Assembly: GCA_037042185.1 (NCBI GenBank)
Contig: JAXQJY010000028.1
Location: 682,001 to 746,000 of the forward strand
Length of the DNA stretch: 64,000 nt
From: Sordariomycetes sp. S80-01Y
Lineage: Eukaryota > Ascomycota > Sordariomycetes
Direction: 5' to 3'
Shown here: positions 11,244-22,390 of the stretch, in pieces
Layout: each line of letters begins with the position of its first letter
Numbering within the stretch: position 1 is the first letter of the stretch
Translations under genes and position numbers: made by a program
Notes under the pieces: generated by a model
What the model was told of the DNA's origin: nothing
Database searches by the model: none
The model's input: only the letters and a program-made list of their open reading frames with translations

Positions 11244-14200
11244 CTACTCTTGTTTGCGCCTCGAGCGTATGCGCGGCTCAGGAACCCATCTATTGCGCCG
11301 CCTCTTGATGTCCTCAGTATCAAGACCGTCAAGAACCCTGTCGGCGAAGGCATTCGCCTTGGCTGCCGCCTTCAATGACTTTGTCGTCGCACGCAGATAC
11401 ATATCGAATTGAGTTCCGTCGTCCCTTAAACCACACGCTCGAATTGCTAATCGACTAGCAGGATCACCATTCTCTGCACCTTCTGCCCAGACTCGCGAAT
11501 GTCTCAGACCAACGGGTGAAAATTCGGGAAGGATTGTTAGATAATCGTGCCCAAATCTCATGTCTGTGGGGAAGAACAATTGCATATGGCACAGGGTTAC
11601 GACAGGTCCACCGCTATGGGCCTTTGAATTGTCTGGAGAACGGACGCGATAGCCGGCGTTCTGATGTGTCAACTCCCATTGGACTTTTGCAACGGACCCC
11701 GGAGTCCATTGATGTTTGGTCTCACCGGCCAGCCTGTTGCTTTTGCGGGAGACCTCTGCTCCTTGAGAGGCGGAAGAAGAAGAAGAAGAGACAGGATGCA
11801 GTGCGTTTAAGGCAAAGCACGTTCGTAACTCAAACGGTTCAGCGTGTTGTAGTGCTTCGATTTCCGAGTCATGATCTGCCTCTTCAGAGCTCTGTAAATC
11901 ATCCTTGGCTTGTCCCAAGGCTTTGTTGATACTTGGCTCGTCCAGCTGGTGCAATTTACTCAGATAGACAGGCTCCCAGTTCGTGTCGCTGGCCAAAAGG
12001 CTATGGAGAGCATCGTGAGCGGGGAATTCCAATTCAACCGATTCGAGTTCCTGGAAGCGAGCGCATGAACCTTCATGTTGTTGCACATCAACCGTGTCGT
12101 TTTTATGTTGCGAAGTTTTTGCCCCGAGGTTAAGCACTTGGCTAGGAGTGATGCATTCTCGAACCTCTTGTTCGCGTAGCTCTCTCGCGGCTTCGAAAAT
12201 GCGCGCGACCTCAGAAAATGCGGATGAATCAAATGGCTTGTGGTGGGACCGGTCTGATGCTCGCTTGAGGTGTGTTGGATCGCAAGCATCCCCAGATAGG
12301 TTGGCTTCTATATGCTTATCTTTGGACACCCGGGGCAGGGCGTGAAGCAGCATAAGAAGACCTCGCGTCAAATCCCCAGCTGCAGTCTCTATCGCTTTGA
12401 TATCCGATATCTGCGTGATCCCTTTCCGGAACAACCACGCGCGTAGACAGTCGCCCAATGTCTCGGTTGTCAGCTTAGCACTACCTTCGGCTTCAGACTG
12501 CGCCTGCCGCAGTATTCGGCAGAGTGTACCTGCCCTTTCGAAGAACCCCAGTCGAATACCGGAAGTCTGCGTTAGCATGACTGCCATGCGTATCAGAATA
12601 TCCACCCTGCGCGATGTGTACCAGCTGTCGTTGTCGATAGCCTGCGATATTTCTGGACAGTAAAGGTAGAGCCGCGTAGGTCCTGGGAGATGCTCCACGT
12701 AAGCTTGGTATTTACAGCTGGCCAAATCCAGCTCCATTGAGTGCACAACAGCTGTTGCTTCAAGCGCAGACAAGATCATTCGTCGGGCGTTAGGACCGCA
12801 AAGGATCACCACCCGATGATTGCTGTTACTGATCATCCGTTTGTGAACCATCTCCAGTGCCCTCAGATGACCTCGGTTCTGCAGGTTCGCAACATCGGCA
12901 AGGTCCATTTTCGAGAACTGACGAAGTGATGAGGTCCAAATTTTGACGTTCTGAGCATTGAAACCCTGCTCGCTGAATCCCCATGGGAGCTCTAACTCCG
13001 ACGCCTCGACGGAGTCTGGAGTATTGCGCTCTGCAGCGAGTCTTCCGTGATCTAACACAAAGGCAAGCAGCGAGGAAGAGGTTCCGAAAGGAAGAGCGAG
13101 TGCCATAGACGCCGAGTTATCTAAAGTTTCGCGAAGTCTTGCGATCAACTCCGAGCTCACAGTCTCGATGGGCGCACAAGTGGCGGGGCTCGCAAAGGTC
13201 CCAATATCAAGAGAGAAAGGGAGACACTGGAATGCGTCGGCCACAGATTTCAAATACATCGGCCCTAGTATGTTCTTGGACAGATCGGAAGTCTTCTTGC
13301 GCTTGTAGTTGTCAGATCCTCGAAGAGTCAGCCATGCCTTGATCTCGCCATCACCAGAAAGATGTAAGCCCGTGATGTAAGGTTGTTTTGTCGAACTGTC
13401 CAATCTTTGGGACTGTAACAATGGAGGCATGATGTTTAGGCCGACGTTGGCAAAATGTCGGCCAAGATCCATCGACGGGCCAAAGTACTCGGCGAGGACA
13501 GAGGCTGAGAGTGATCCAAAAGCTCCGCAACATGCCATCTCAAGAATGTTGAGTATCCTGTCTGAGATCTCGACGTGATCGGGTATCTCCCAGAGTTTCA
13601 AGAAGGTCGCGGTCCGGTTTCCATTGCCTAGCGAGCAGACAAAGTAATGAAGGGTCTCTGTATCTGATGAGAGTAGCTTCAATATATGGTGTGGAATCCG
13701 GCGTCTTATTTTCTTGCTCTGTCCGACGTAGAAACGAAGCCAGGACATGTCTCGCGCATCCGTGACGAAGTTCAGATAACCGGCACAGTCACTCTAGGGC
13801 TGAGAATCGCTTTTCTGAAGACTGAATATTTCCTGGAGCCTAGAGACTTGTCAGCTTGAACGTTATACGCCCGTAATGTTGGCAGACTTGAGGGATGCGG
13901 AACCGACCAACCTTTTTACTGTGATAACCTGTCCTTGCAACTGTAGAATGCGAGGGTCCATGTATCCGAGGATTTCTTTCACTATCACGTCTATGCCTCT
14001 TTCGCGTATCCACGGCTGATACCAAGAGACCTTGGGGTCGTCTTGCAATCCCTCATTGTCAACCAGATTTTTGAGCAGCATGCGCAACATTTTTTCCATA
14101 CTGGGGAAACGTCTCTCTGGCGTGGCGTTGAGAGCACACTGTGGTGTCGTCAGTCGGGCCTGGGCTTTTCATTTAGGAGATGAATAAACTTACCACTTTC

Positions 14201-14607
14201 GCCTGGGCGCCACCGACAGGATCGTGCCTAGGACATGGGATCTGGACGTTGAGTGACGACCATTTGCGAAAGGATCTTTGCGCCCACGGGATATACCCTG
14301 TCTTCAAACGCTTGACGCTGTCCAGCTTCGGATGATCTACCTCGATCGCTGGCATTTCGGATTGCATTGATGCCGCGTTGATGGGGAGCGCATCAAGCCG
14401 TGGAGGACAGGTCTGGTACTGATGCCCTGGCTCGCCGCAGTAGTCACAGTATCGTGGTCTCTTCTCGCATTGTGATGATTCATGGCCTCTTTCCTTGCAA
14501 AGCCCGCACAGCCCACAAAAAAGCGCTTTCCCGGGGCACGTTTCCGTCGTAACGCCAACTCTTCCGCAAGATGTGCAGCAGGGAGATTCGGGATCGTAAG
14601 ATGTCAT
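11244..14607 (-). CDS. Large protein with N-terminal zinc knuckles and a GIY-YIG-like domain
   Basis: The proposed model on the minus strand has exon 1 at 14607-14194 (start MTSYDPESPCC), exon 2 at 14138-13920, and exon 3 at 13793-11244, giving 1060 residues. Intron 1 (55 nt, GTAAGT) is clear. Intron 2 (about 126 nt, donor GTAAAA) is less sure; it is needed to skip an in-frame TAG at 13796-13794. Residues 1-60 hold a CxxC pair and two CX2CX4HX4C zinc knuckles (CGLCKERGHESSQC and CDYCGEPGHQYQTC), which bind single-stranded nucleic acid in other proteins. Residues 216-300 look like a GIY-YIG nuclease fold: GYL at 216-218, YVG at 233-235, Arg241 in KIRRRI, and Glu296 in NILEMACCGAF at the place of the metal-binding Glu. 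The remaining 750 residues are not recognised; they include a serine/glutamate-rich low-complexity part near residues 740-850 and a basic C-terminus (RRKQE). A nucleic-acid nuclease or former nuclease is inferred, with unknown target. Confidence 0.7.
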
Positions 14608-14906
14608 TGTGCGAAAACAAGGATCGATGGTATAGCGAACTGTGATCAAACGAGGGCGAAACCCCATCAAGCTGGAGAAGACGCGTGCGAAAATTGAAAT
14701 TTTAGATGGTTGGAAAACAGAATAACTTGCCATCAGAGTTTTGGTGCTTTGGAAGTCACTGCCCGCAGCTGCTTCGGCGCGTGTCAACTGAAAGTACCTG
14801 GCCTAAGTCAGAGCTCCCGGGAGCTCCCCCCCCCCCCAAGAAGCTGTGCATCCCCTAGTCGTAGCAAATCTGGGCACGAGACTTTGCGTTGGCGCAACCA
14901 AGTTAA

Positions 14907-14954
<48 letters not shown>

Positions 14955-15087
14955 CTATAGGGAGGCGCTCTGGGAGTCCTGACTTAAGAGACTGCCTGGG
15001 AATCAAGGGCAGAAGGGGTTAAAAAAAGAAAAAAAGAAAAAAAAGGAGATGCCCAAAAAGGGGTACTAGACTGGGTCTAGCTTCGTT
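14608..15087. other. Intergenic with homopolymer tracts
   Basis: This is upstream of the zinc-knuckle gene. It contains a run of 12 C (14826-14837), the A/TA microsatellite listed separately, and an A/G-only stretch (15021-15047). No gene was recognised. Confidence 0.5.
14905..14952. repeat. Microsatellite: (A)20 followed by (TA)14
   Basis: Twenty A bases at 14905-14924 run directly into fourteen TA units to 14952. Open frames read across it (runs of Lys/Ile-Tyr) are artefacts. A/G-rich homopurine sequence follows at 15021-15047. Confidence 0.95.
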
Positions 15088-15178
15088 CGACAACAGACGG
15101 GTTCGAACCGCCGCGACCGAAGTCATTGGATAGTTTGATGATTCAAATCCAACCCATTAACCACTCTGGCATGTTGCC
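15088..15178 (-). tRNA. tRNA-Ser (anticodon TGA) with a short (about 10-nt) intron
   Basis: Read on the minus strand the acceptor stem is GGCAACA (from 15178) with partner TGTTGTC and discriminator G at 15088. The D arm is CCAGAGTGGTTAATGG. The anticodon stem TTGGA/TCCAA has anticodon TGA, with an intron TCATCAAACT placed after position 37. The variable arm GAC-TTCG-GTC is the long extra stem typical of serine tRNAs. The T arm is GGCGG-TTCGAAC-CCGTC. On the minus strand a T5 lies about 29 bases downstream (15059-15055) and further T-rich sequence follows. It is not adjacent to any other tRNA. Confidence 0.9.
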
Positions 15179-15692
15179 GAAGATAACGTGGGAAACAGCA
15201 ATTTTGCATTATGATCCTGACGTCAAAATTTGATTATGCTGATGGCTTGCTTCCAAAAGCGCTTTACCACAATCGCTTTTTGAAAATGCGGTGAAGGAGC
15301 TAACTGGCTGCTCTAAAGATGGGGAATGAGAAGGGAATTTGGCTGGCGTTCTATGAGCCGCGTGGCATCTGCATCGCGTTTGCATCTTGACCTTGCCGAG
15401 TTCGGCTGCACCTCAGCGGCAACATGATGCCCAACAAGAGGCGACAGTCACCGCTCGTTATCCAGTTTCTTTCCTCTTCCATCTTTTTTTCTTCTGGAAT
15501 ATTTCTCCTCCAAAGTCTACCGCATTGATTTTGGTATTTGATGGCGTGCCATGGACTTTGGACTACACGAGCTGTCATTTTACTCACCGAGCAATGACGG
15601 GTCATTTTCATCATCTGGCAAGCAGCTACGAATTGGAAGGTACGGTGAAGCAATCTCAGGATAGGGATGTCGCTGACCAATGAAGGAATCAA
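15179..15692. other. Region between tRNA-Ser and the ABC transporter
   Basis: It holds the upstream flank of the tRNA (minus strand) and the probable promoter and 5' leader of the ABC transporter, possibly including a small first coding exon that I could not identify. A plus-strand frame at 15387-15683 is open but shows no recognised similarity. Confidence 0.4.
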
Positions 15693-18600
15693 TTGCGATG
15701 GACCCGTGAAGTATCTGACTTCGCCCGCTCAGGCATCCCCCAGCTCGCAATCTTCGCATTGTCAGCAGCCTTGACGGCCTTCGCGCTCGTACGACAACGT
15801 CAGCCACCAAGTCCCAAGGCCCCGTCGATACCATGGCCATACGAGATCCTATCCCAGCTTTGCCGAGCGACGGCCGTCGCATTCCTGGCTGCAGCGTACA
15901 TAGAAGGCAGTGCCCACCTCTTGAACAGCGTCGTTTTGGTATACGGCTTGGCTCTGGGAGCGCTTCGCCTTGTTGGTGACTTGGACTGGCGACACACGGC
16001 TCTTCATCAAGTCAACTTTGTCAATACAGCAATCCTGGTCGTCTTGTTCGCCGGGCAATTTCTGCCATGCGTTCAGATCGGGATGAAGTGCTCCCGCGAC
16101 ACAAGCCTTATCGGGGGAATCATCTCTTTGGCCGTTCACTCCAGCCTTGCCTTTGTCACTCCCAGGGAATGGATTCCACCGCACCCCAACAGAGATCTGC
16201 CTGTCGACATCGTTGAAAAGGGTCCTGCACCGGAAGAGACCTGCAGTTGGTTCACATACTACTGTACCTACTCCTGGCTTGACAGTCTGATATGGAAAGG
16301 GACGAAGAAAGCTCTTGATATGTCGTCTGTGCACAAGCTCGCGTGGTACGATGAGCCGTGGCTGTTGTTACGCAGGGTTCAGCGCGCTCGATCAATCTCC
16401 AAATCGACACTTTGGACAGCATTGAGGTTCCAGCGTGTGGAGATAATGCTTATGGCAATCTGGATCACGTTATGCTACGTTGTCGAGAATATTGCACCGT
16501 ACAGCATGTTCAAACTACTTGACTACTTATCTGCCCCAGAAGAGGCAACTTACAAGCCGTGGGTTTGGCTCGTCCTCGTTTTCGTTGGGCCAATGCTGCG
16601 GTCAGTCCTCTTCCAAGGGTACATTTTCACCTCGACCCGTCTACTAGTGCGCATCAAGTCTGCCATGACACAGGAGCTCTATCACAAAGCACTAGAATCG
16701 ATGGAGCTCGAGGATGACCCATTCCAGAAAGATGCAGCTGGCAAAGCCGACGAGAAGACTCATAAAACCACATCGGCTGGTCGCCTCGCCACGCTGATGG
16801 CCGCCGATATCGATGCTATTTTCCGGGCACGCGATGTGGTCATGATGGCCACAGGTATTCCTGCGGGAACTGCATTGTCACTTTTTGGTATGTATCGTAT
16901 GATGGGATGGCCATCGCTTGTGGGCACTGCTATTCTTCTTCTCGCCGCTCCAATATCGTTCTGGCTGGGACGTTTGATGTTCAAGAGCCAGGCAAAAGCA
17001 AGGCGCGCTCAAGACTCGCGCCTATCTTTAGTGACTGAATACCTGGCGTCAATACGTGCCATCAAGTACTTTGCCTGGGAGAGACCGATCACCGGTCGAA
17101 TCGACGAGTCGCGCGCCAGAGAGCAGAATCAGCTATGGCGCGTTTCCGTTTTTCAAGCCATCATCAACCAAGTGACACAGATCTTTCCATTTTTATCACT
17201 CTTGGTAATGTTCGTTCTGTATACTGGCGTGAGACAAAAACGTCTTGAAGCATCCGTGGCCTTTACCACTGTCTTCTTGGTGCGCAACATTCGGCGCAAC
17301 ATTCAGCAAGCAAGTTACTACATGCGCGCTATAGCCTCTGCTCTTGTTTCCTTCGACAGGCTCGACAAGTATTTCGAGAGCGCAGTGCCCAAGAGCGAGA
17401 ATACAGAGGGGCCATTGAGCTTACGCGAAGCCTATATCCGCCGCAACCAGAAAGCCACCTTCCGGTTGGAGAATATCTCAGTCGACTTCGTTGAAGGAGG
17501 TCTCAACGTCATCAACGGCCCGAGCGGGAGTGGGAAGACGACTCTTCTGCTGGCAATATTGGGCGAGACTTACCACGAGGGCGGTCACATATCAAGACCT
17601 AGTGATATTGCGTACGCATCCCAGTCGGCTTGGCTTCAGAATGACACTGTCAAGGCCAATATCCTATTTGCGAGCCCCTTAGACAAGGCTCGTTACGACC
17701 GGGTACTCCAAGCTTGCTGTCTACAGGTCGACTTCGCTGAGCTGTCAAATGGAGACGAGACTGTCGTTGGAGAGAATGGAGCTTCTTTGTCCGGAGGGCA
17801 AAAAGCGCGGGTGGCGTTGGCTCGAGCGTTATACTCTCAAGCGCCGGTCCTACTACTTGATGATATCTTCTCTGCTCTGGACGCTAAGACGGCGGCCGGG
17901 CTCTGGAAGCACTGTTTTTGCAGCGATTTTCTCAAGGGAAGAACCACTGTCCTCGTAACCCAGGTTCCTTGGATCCCCCCGCAAGCAGACTTGTCACTCA
18001 CCCTCGAAAACGGACGAGTCCGAGCTCTAGAAGCGAACATCGGTGTTGTGAGGAAGCCTATAACAGTAGCTGAAGTCCTCGGAGGCGACGCCGATGACCA
18101 AGGTGATACTGTTACGCCGGTCACTGGATCAACAACACCTGGGGACGGTGCCACGACCCCCCAGAAAGCTCAGTCTGGGAACCAATCGAACATTCTCATT
18201 GACCAAGAGACCAAGGCCTCGGGTCAGATTGGCCGCTTGACTTGTAAGTCCCTCACTTCGGTTAACCAGCTCCGCTCATATATCTAGTCCTGCAATACAT
18301 GTCATATTTCGGACATCCTCTTTTCGCTATCACCCTGCTGATCAGCCTTGTCATTGTGGGATTTCTCACCTACTTCAGCACCTACTGGCTCTCTGTCTGG
18401 GTGGAAGCTTATAAGCACAAGGCTCACATCGACATCACGTACTATCTAGGCGTCTACACTGCTTTGGCGGTCTCGGAGATCAGCGTCTATGCCATCGTTG
18501 TCATCTTATTTGAGTGGGGAGCATGGCGCGCTGCAAGGCGCCTACACCATGATTTCATCCGTGCAGTGCTCCGTGTGGACTTGTCTTGGTTCAAGAGCGT

Positions 18601-20341
18601 GCCGACAGGCCGCATCACGAACCGATTCGCTGGCGACATGGCCTCCATCGACAACTCCCTCAGCGGTCTGCTGCGATTCGCACTAGAGGCTGCTATCCTG
18701 CTCATGTTCCGCCTCATCGCCGTCAGCACCATCATGCCCGTCTTCATCATCCCCGCCCTGTTCACGGTCCTGATTGGATTGGTCCTCGCAGAGATGTATA
18801 CTCGCACAGCAGTCGTGCTGAAGCGCCTTTACTCGTCCTCGCAGTCGCCCATCTTCTCTCAGTTCGCAGACACACTCGCAGGTCTGCCCGTCATCAGAGC
18901 CAGGGCAGGCATGGCACAGACTTTCAAGGAGGAGCTGGCCGACAAAATGAGGACTTGGTCTGCAGTTGCCGAGTCAAACTTCAACTGCAATAGATGGGTG
19001 GCTGTAAGAGTCGATTTCGTGACTGCCCTGGTGGCGCTCTGTGCCGGCATCATCGCCGTGTCCAAAGTTGGGGTCGTCCCAGCCAGCTTGGTGGGATTCT
19101 CGCTTACGAATGCGAATGGCCTCAGTCAGACAATACTGGCTTTGGTCAGAGCGATGAATGATTTGGAGGTGGAGATGCAGAGCGTAAGTCACATTTTGGC
19201 TCCAAGGCCGGCCTCCTTTACCCCTTTTTCAACCATACGACCTTGTAACCCCGGCACCTGGGATCGTTGCGCTTACTTCTTATTAGTTCCACCGAGTCCG
19301 AGAGTACGTGAAGCTCGAGTCAGAAGAAAAGAATGACACTCCTTCTCCTGGGGAAGGGTCGTACACCGACTCCCCATCTGATGCCATCCCCTCAGCTTGG
19401 CCGGCTTCAGGCGAGATCGAGTTCCGCAACGTCACCATTCGATACAGTCCAGATGGTCCCAACATTCTCACTGACGTCAATCTCAAATTCAAAGCTGGCC
19501 AGCGCATCGCCATTGTAGGCAGAACAGGGTCTGGTAAAAGCACGGTAAGTATCGTCTCCTTTTTTCACGGAGACTGGTCGCTGATCGAACTCAATAGCTT
19601 GTGCTGTCTCTGTTGCGCTTCACACACGTTGTGTCCGGGCAGATCCTCTATGACGGAATCGACATCGCACGCCTCCCACGCTCGCGTCTGCGAGAGTCTC
19701 TGACCATCATTCCCCAGGAAGCCGTGCTCTTCAACGGCACAGTCCGCTCCAACCTTGACCCGACGGGGCTCATCCCCGACACAGTTCTCGAGGAGGCGCT
19801 CATCCACTGCAGGTCCATTGCTTCGTTCTCCGGTCCAGCGGGTATCCAAGGCTCCGCGAATTTTCATGACGACACTAGCAACATCGATCAGGGCATCACG
19901 CTGGATACATCCGTCGATGCTCGCGGCGACAACTTCTCTCACGGCCAGCGTCAAGTGCTCTCGCTGTGCCGGGCCCTGATCAGGAAGAGCCGCTTGATGT
20001 TGCTGGACGAAGCGACGGCGAGCATGGATTATGAGACTGACAGAGGGATCCAGGCCGTCTTGCGACGAGAGCTCAACGAACAGGAGGGCGGCAGGACCTT
20101 GGTCACCATTGCGCATAGGCTGAGGACGATCATCGACTACGATGGAGTGGTGGTCATGAGCGCTGGGAGAGTGGTGGAGTAAGCATTCCCCCTTTAACCT
20201 GTTCGTCTGTCAATCTTCCTTCTCACACCTCGCAGATACGGTTCACCAAAGCGGCTCTACGAATCAAAGGGTCTGTTCTACGACATGGTTCGTCACAGTG
20301 GCGAAATCGAAGATCTCGAAGACATCCTGGAGAGCGAGTGA
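15693..20341 (+). CDS. ABCC-family (MRP-type) ABC transporter, 5' end unresolved
   Basis: Five exons (to 18243, 18288-19183, 19287-19544, 19598-20178, 20236-20341) give about 1463 residues. It is an ATP-driven exporter of the multidrug-resistance-protein type, in the plasma or vacuolar membrane. The order is an N-terminal membrane part, TMD1 (about residues 240-530), NBD1 with Walker A GPSGSGKTT (609-617), signature LSGGQKARVALARA and Walker B LLLDDIFSALDA, then TMD2, and NBD2 with Walker A GRTGSGKST, signature FSHGQRQVLSLCRA and Walker B LMLLDEATAS. Asp replaces the catalytic Glu in NBD1 while NBD2 keeps Glu, the usual ABCC asymmetry. Introns cut within NBD2's Walker A and near the end, and all junctions restore the family sequence. 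The first codon given is TTG after an in-frame stop; no ATG lies in frame before about residue 130. The true start must therefore come from an upstream exon or the 5' end is damaged. The substrate is unknown. Confidence 0.9.
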
Positions 20342-20980
20342 GCAATGTCAAAGCAAGGGAATGGTAAGCGCCAGAGAGAGTGGGAGAAGAGGTGGTGGCT
20401 ATGGCCAGCAAGAGACCTTGAGCTGGCATAGTGTCTTAGCTAGGCTTTCCGTCTATCTAGCTTCGCAGTAAAAACCCAGGAATACCCTCTTGCGCCAACG
20501 CAGTCTCTCGGCATCTATTGAACCTTGCAGGTCCGCGTTTTCTTCTCCGAATGTGCCCTGAGCACCTTGAGATTGCCTTACCTCCGTCTCGGCTCATGCC
20601 ATACTTGATTCAGCCGAGCGTGCATCCTTCATGTAGCAATCACAAGCTCACACGCTTCACCTCATCACAGCACAGTGGGACAAGCTTAGAAGGATAGCAG
20701 GAGAATGTTAGCTGCGGGGAAATCTCGAAGCACACAAGTCGTTGGAGGGAAAAAAAACAGTAATAAGGAGGAAGACGATTGTCCTCCTTCCTTTGTAAAA
20801 GAAACATTCGCCCTTCCCCCGTCTCCCTAACGCCGAACCTGCGATAGACAATTCTTTCCGCGTGGATGTTGCGTTGCGTGTACATATGCTGTTTGTATTT
20901 GTTTTGGGTTTCCTGTCGTGAGGTTTGGTGGTTTTCGTTGGTCTCGATTTGAGGTGAGTGTACGGATCTGTCGGGCGCTC
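20342..20980. other. Shared 3' region of convergent ABC transporter and HOG1
   Basis: The two genes end 639 bases apart, tail to tail. No ORF with coding character lies between; the segment should hold both 3' UTRs. Confidence 0.5.
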
Positions 20981-22390
20981 TTATTGCTGCGGCTGTCCGT
21001 TGAACTGCTGGTCCTCCATATTTCCCACACCGGCCTCGATGTTGTGGTAGTCGAGGATCTCGGAGTACCTGAAATGTCAGCATTGAAGTTGGTGGCCTTC
21101 GTTTCGGGGTGTCTCACATCATGATCTTCCACGTGTCGACTGGCAGGTCAGCATCGTTAAAGCTCCAGTCAAACTTCTCCTCGGCGATGGGCTCGTCGGT
21201 AGGGTCGTGGTAGGGGGCGAGGTACTCGTGGGCCAGAGCGTCGGCGGCGGTTATCCGCTTCTTGGGGTCGAAGACAAGCATGCGTTCCAAGAGATCGACC
21301 GACGCAGGGTCAGCGTTCCTGAACTTGTTCTTCAGGGGCTGACGCTCGCGCTTGGGAAGCGACTTGACGAAACGAAGGGTGTTCTCGCTCGCAATCGTGT
21401 TGATGACATCGTCGGGAGGCGTGCCCAGCAGCTCAGTGATAATGGAGAACTGGTTCACGTGGTCCTTTCCGGGGAAGAGGGGCTTGCCGTCAAGCATCTC
21501 GGCGAAGATGCAGCCAGCACTCCAGATATCAACCTCGACATCGTATTTTTGCCACGTCAGCATGATCTCGGGGGCGCGGTAGTATCTCGTTGATACGTAG
21601 CCCGTCATCTGAGGGTCCTGGATGCGCGCGAGGCCAAAGTCGCAGATCTTCAAATCGCAGTTCTCGTTGACGAGGATGTTGCTAGGCTTCAAGTCTCGGT
21701 GAACGACTCCAGCGGAGTGCACGTATTTCAACCCACGCTGAGATTGTTAGGAAGGCCGCAGATGAAGGGGCGTGCGGGCATACCATGATTTGGTACAGGA
21801 AGTACTGGATGAATTGTTTTTCGAGGGGCCGAGAGGTGAGCAAACGATGCAGATCGGTACCGAGGAGTTCTGTGACAAAGTATCTGGGAGGGGTCAGCAA
21901 GGTTCTAGGCTTGACGTCGCTAGACATACAGATCTTCCAGGGGAGAGATGAAGATGTCGCTGAGGGAGATGATCTAACGCATAGGTCAGCAGTCTGGTCC
22001 GGGAGCGGCGGATGAGTTTGACGGTCGTACGTTTTCGTGTCGGAGATGCTTGAGCAGTTTGAGCTCGCGGTAGGTTCGCTTGGCAAGGACGGGTGTGCTG
22101 AAAGGCTTCATGATCTTCTTGACGGCGACATTTTGGTTGGTGAGTTGATCGCGCGCAGAGCTTTTCGCAGTCAGATGTCAGTCCCCTTTCCCACGATTCT
22201 CCTCAGGATATGGGTTAGAACTCACCAGACGAGACCAAAAGCTCCCATGCCCACAGGCTGCAAATCCGAGTACCTACGCTCCGGAATCAGCGGTCCATTC
22301 TCACAGTCTTGCGCGCGCGCGGGTTGCGCCTTACCTCGAGGTGATCTCAAAGGTGGTGCCAAAGATCTGGGCACGCACGAACTCGGCCAT
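20981..22390 (-). CDS. HOG1: Hog1/SakA-type stress-activated MAP kinase
   Basis: Seven exons (22390-22335, 22273-22226, 22160-22031, 21973-21930, 21883-21784, 21737-21118, 21068-20981) give 361 residues, the usual Hog1 length. This kinase relays hyperosmotic and other stress from a Pbs2-type MAPKK to the nucleus. The N-terminus [17 protein letters not shown] is diagnostic of fungal Hog1. The glycine-rich loop GMGAFGLV is split by an intron. Visible features are the catalytic loop [11 protein letters not shown], and the activation loop with T171-G-Y173, the dual phosphorylation site that sets p38/Hog1 kinases apart from ERK-type TEY. A common-docking region follows near the C-terminus and the chain ends NGQPQQ. 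Small early exons separated by 50-70 nt introns are typical for filamentous fungal orthologues. About 2.4 kb of non-coding DNA lies upstream. Confidence 0.98.

Noticed and set aside
14803-15006. Short frames coding runs of Tyr-Ile and Phe or Lys
   Set aside because: They are translations of the A20/(TA)14 microsatellite.
15351-15692. Overlapping plus and minus frames just before the ABC transporter
   Set aside because: Neither shows similarity to the N-terminus of ABCC proteins or to another family; the region is treated as promoter and leader.
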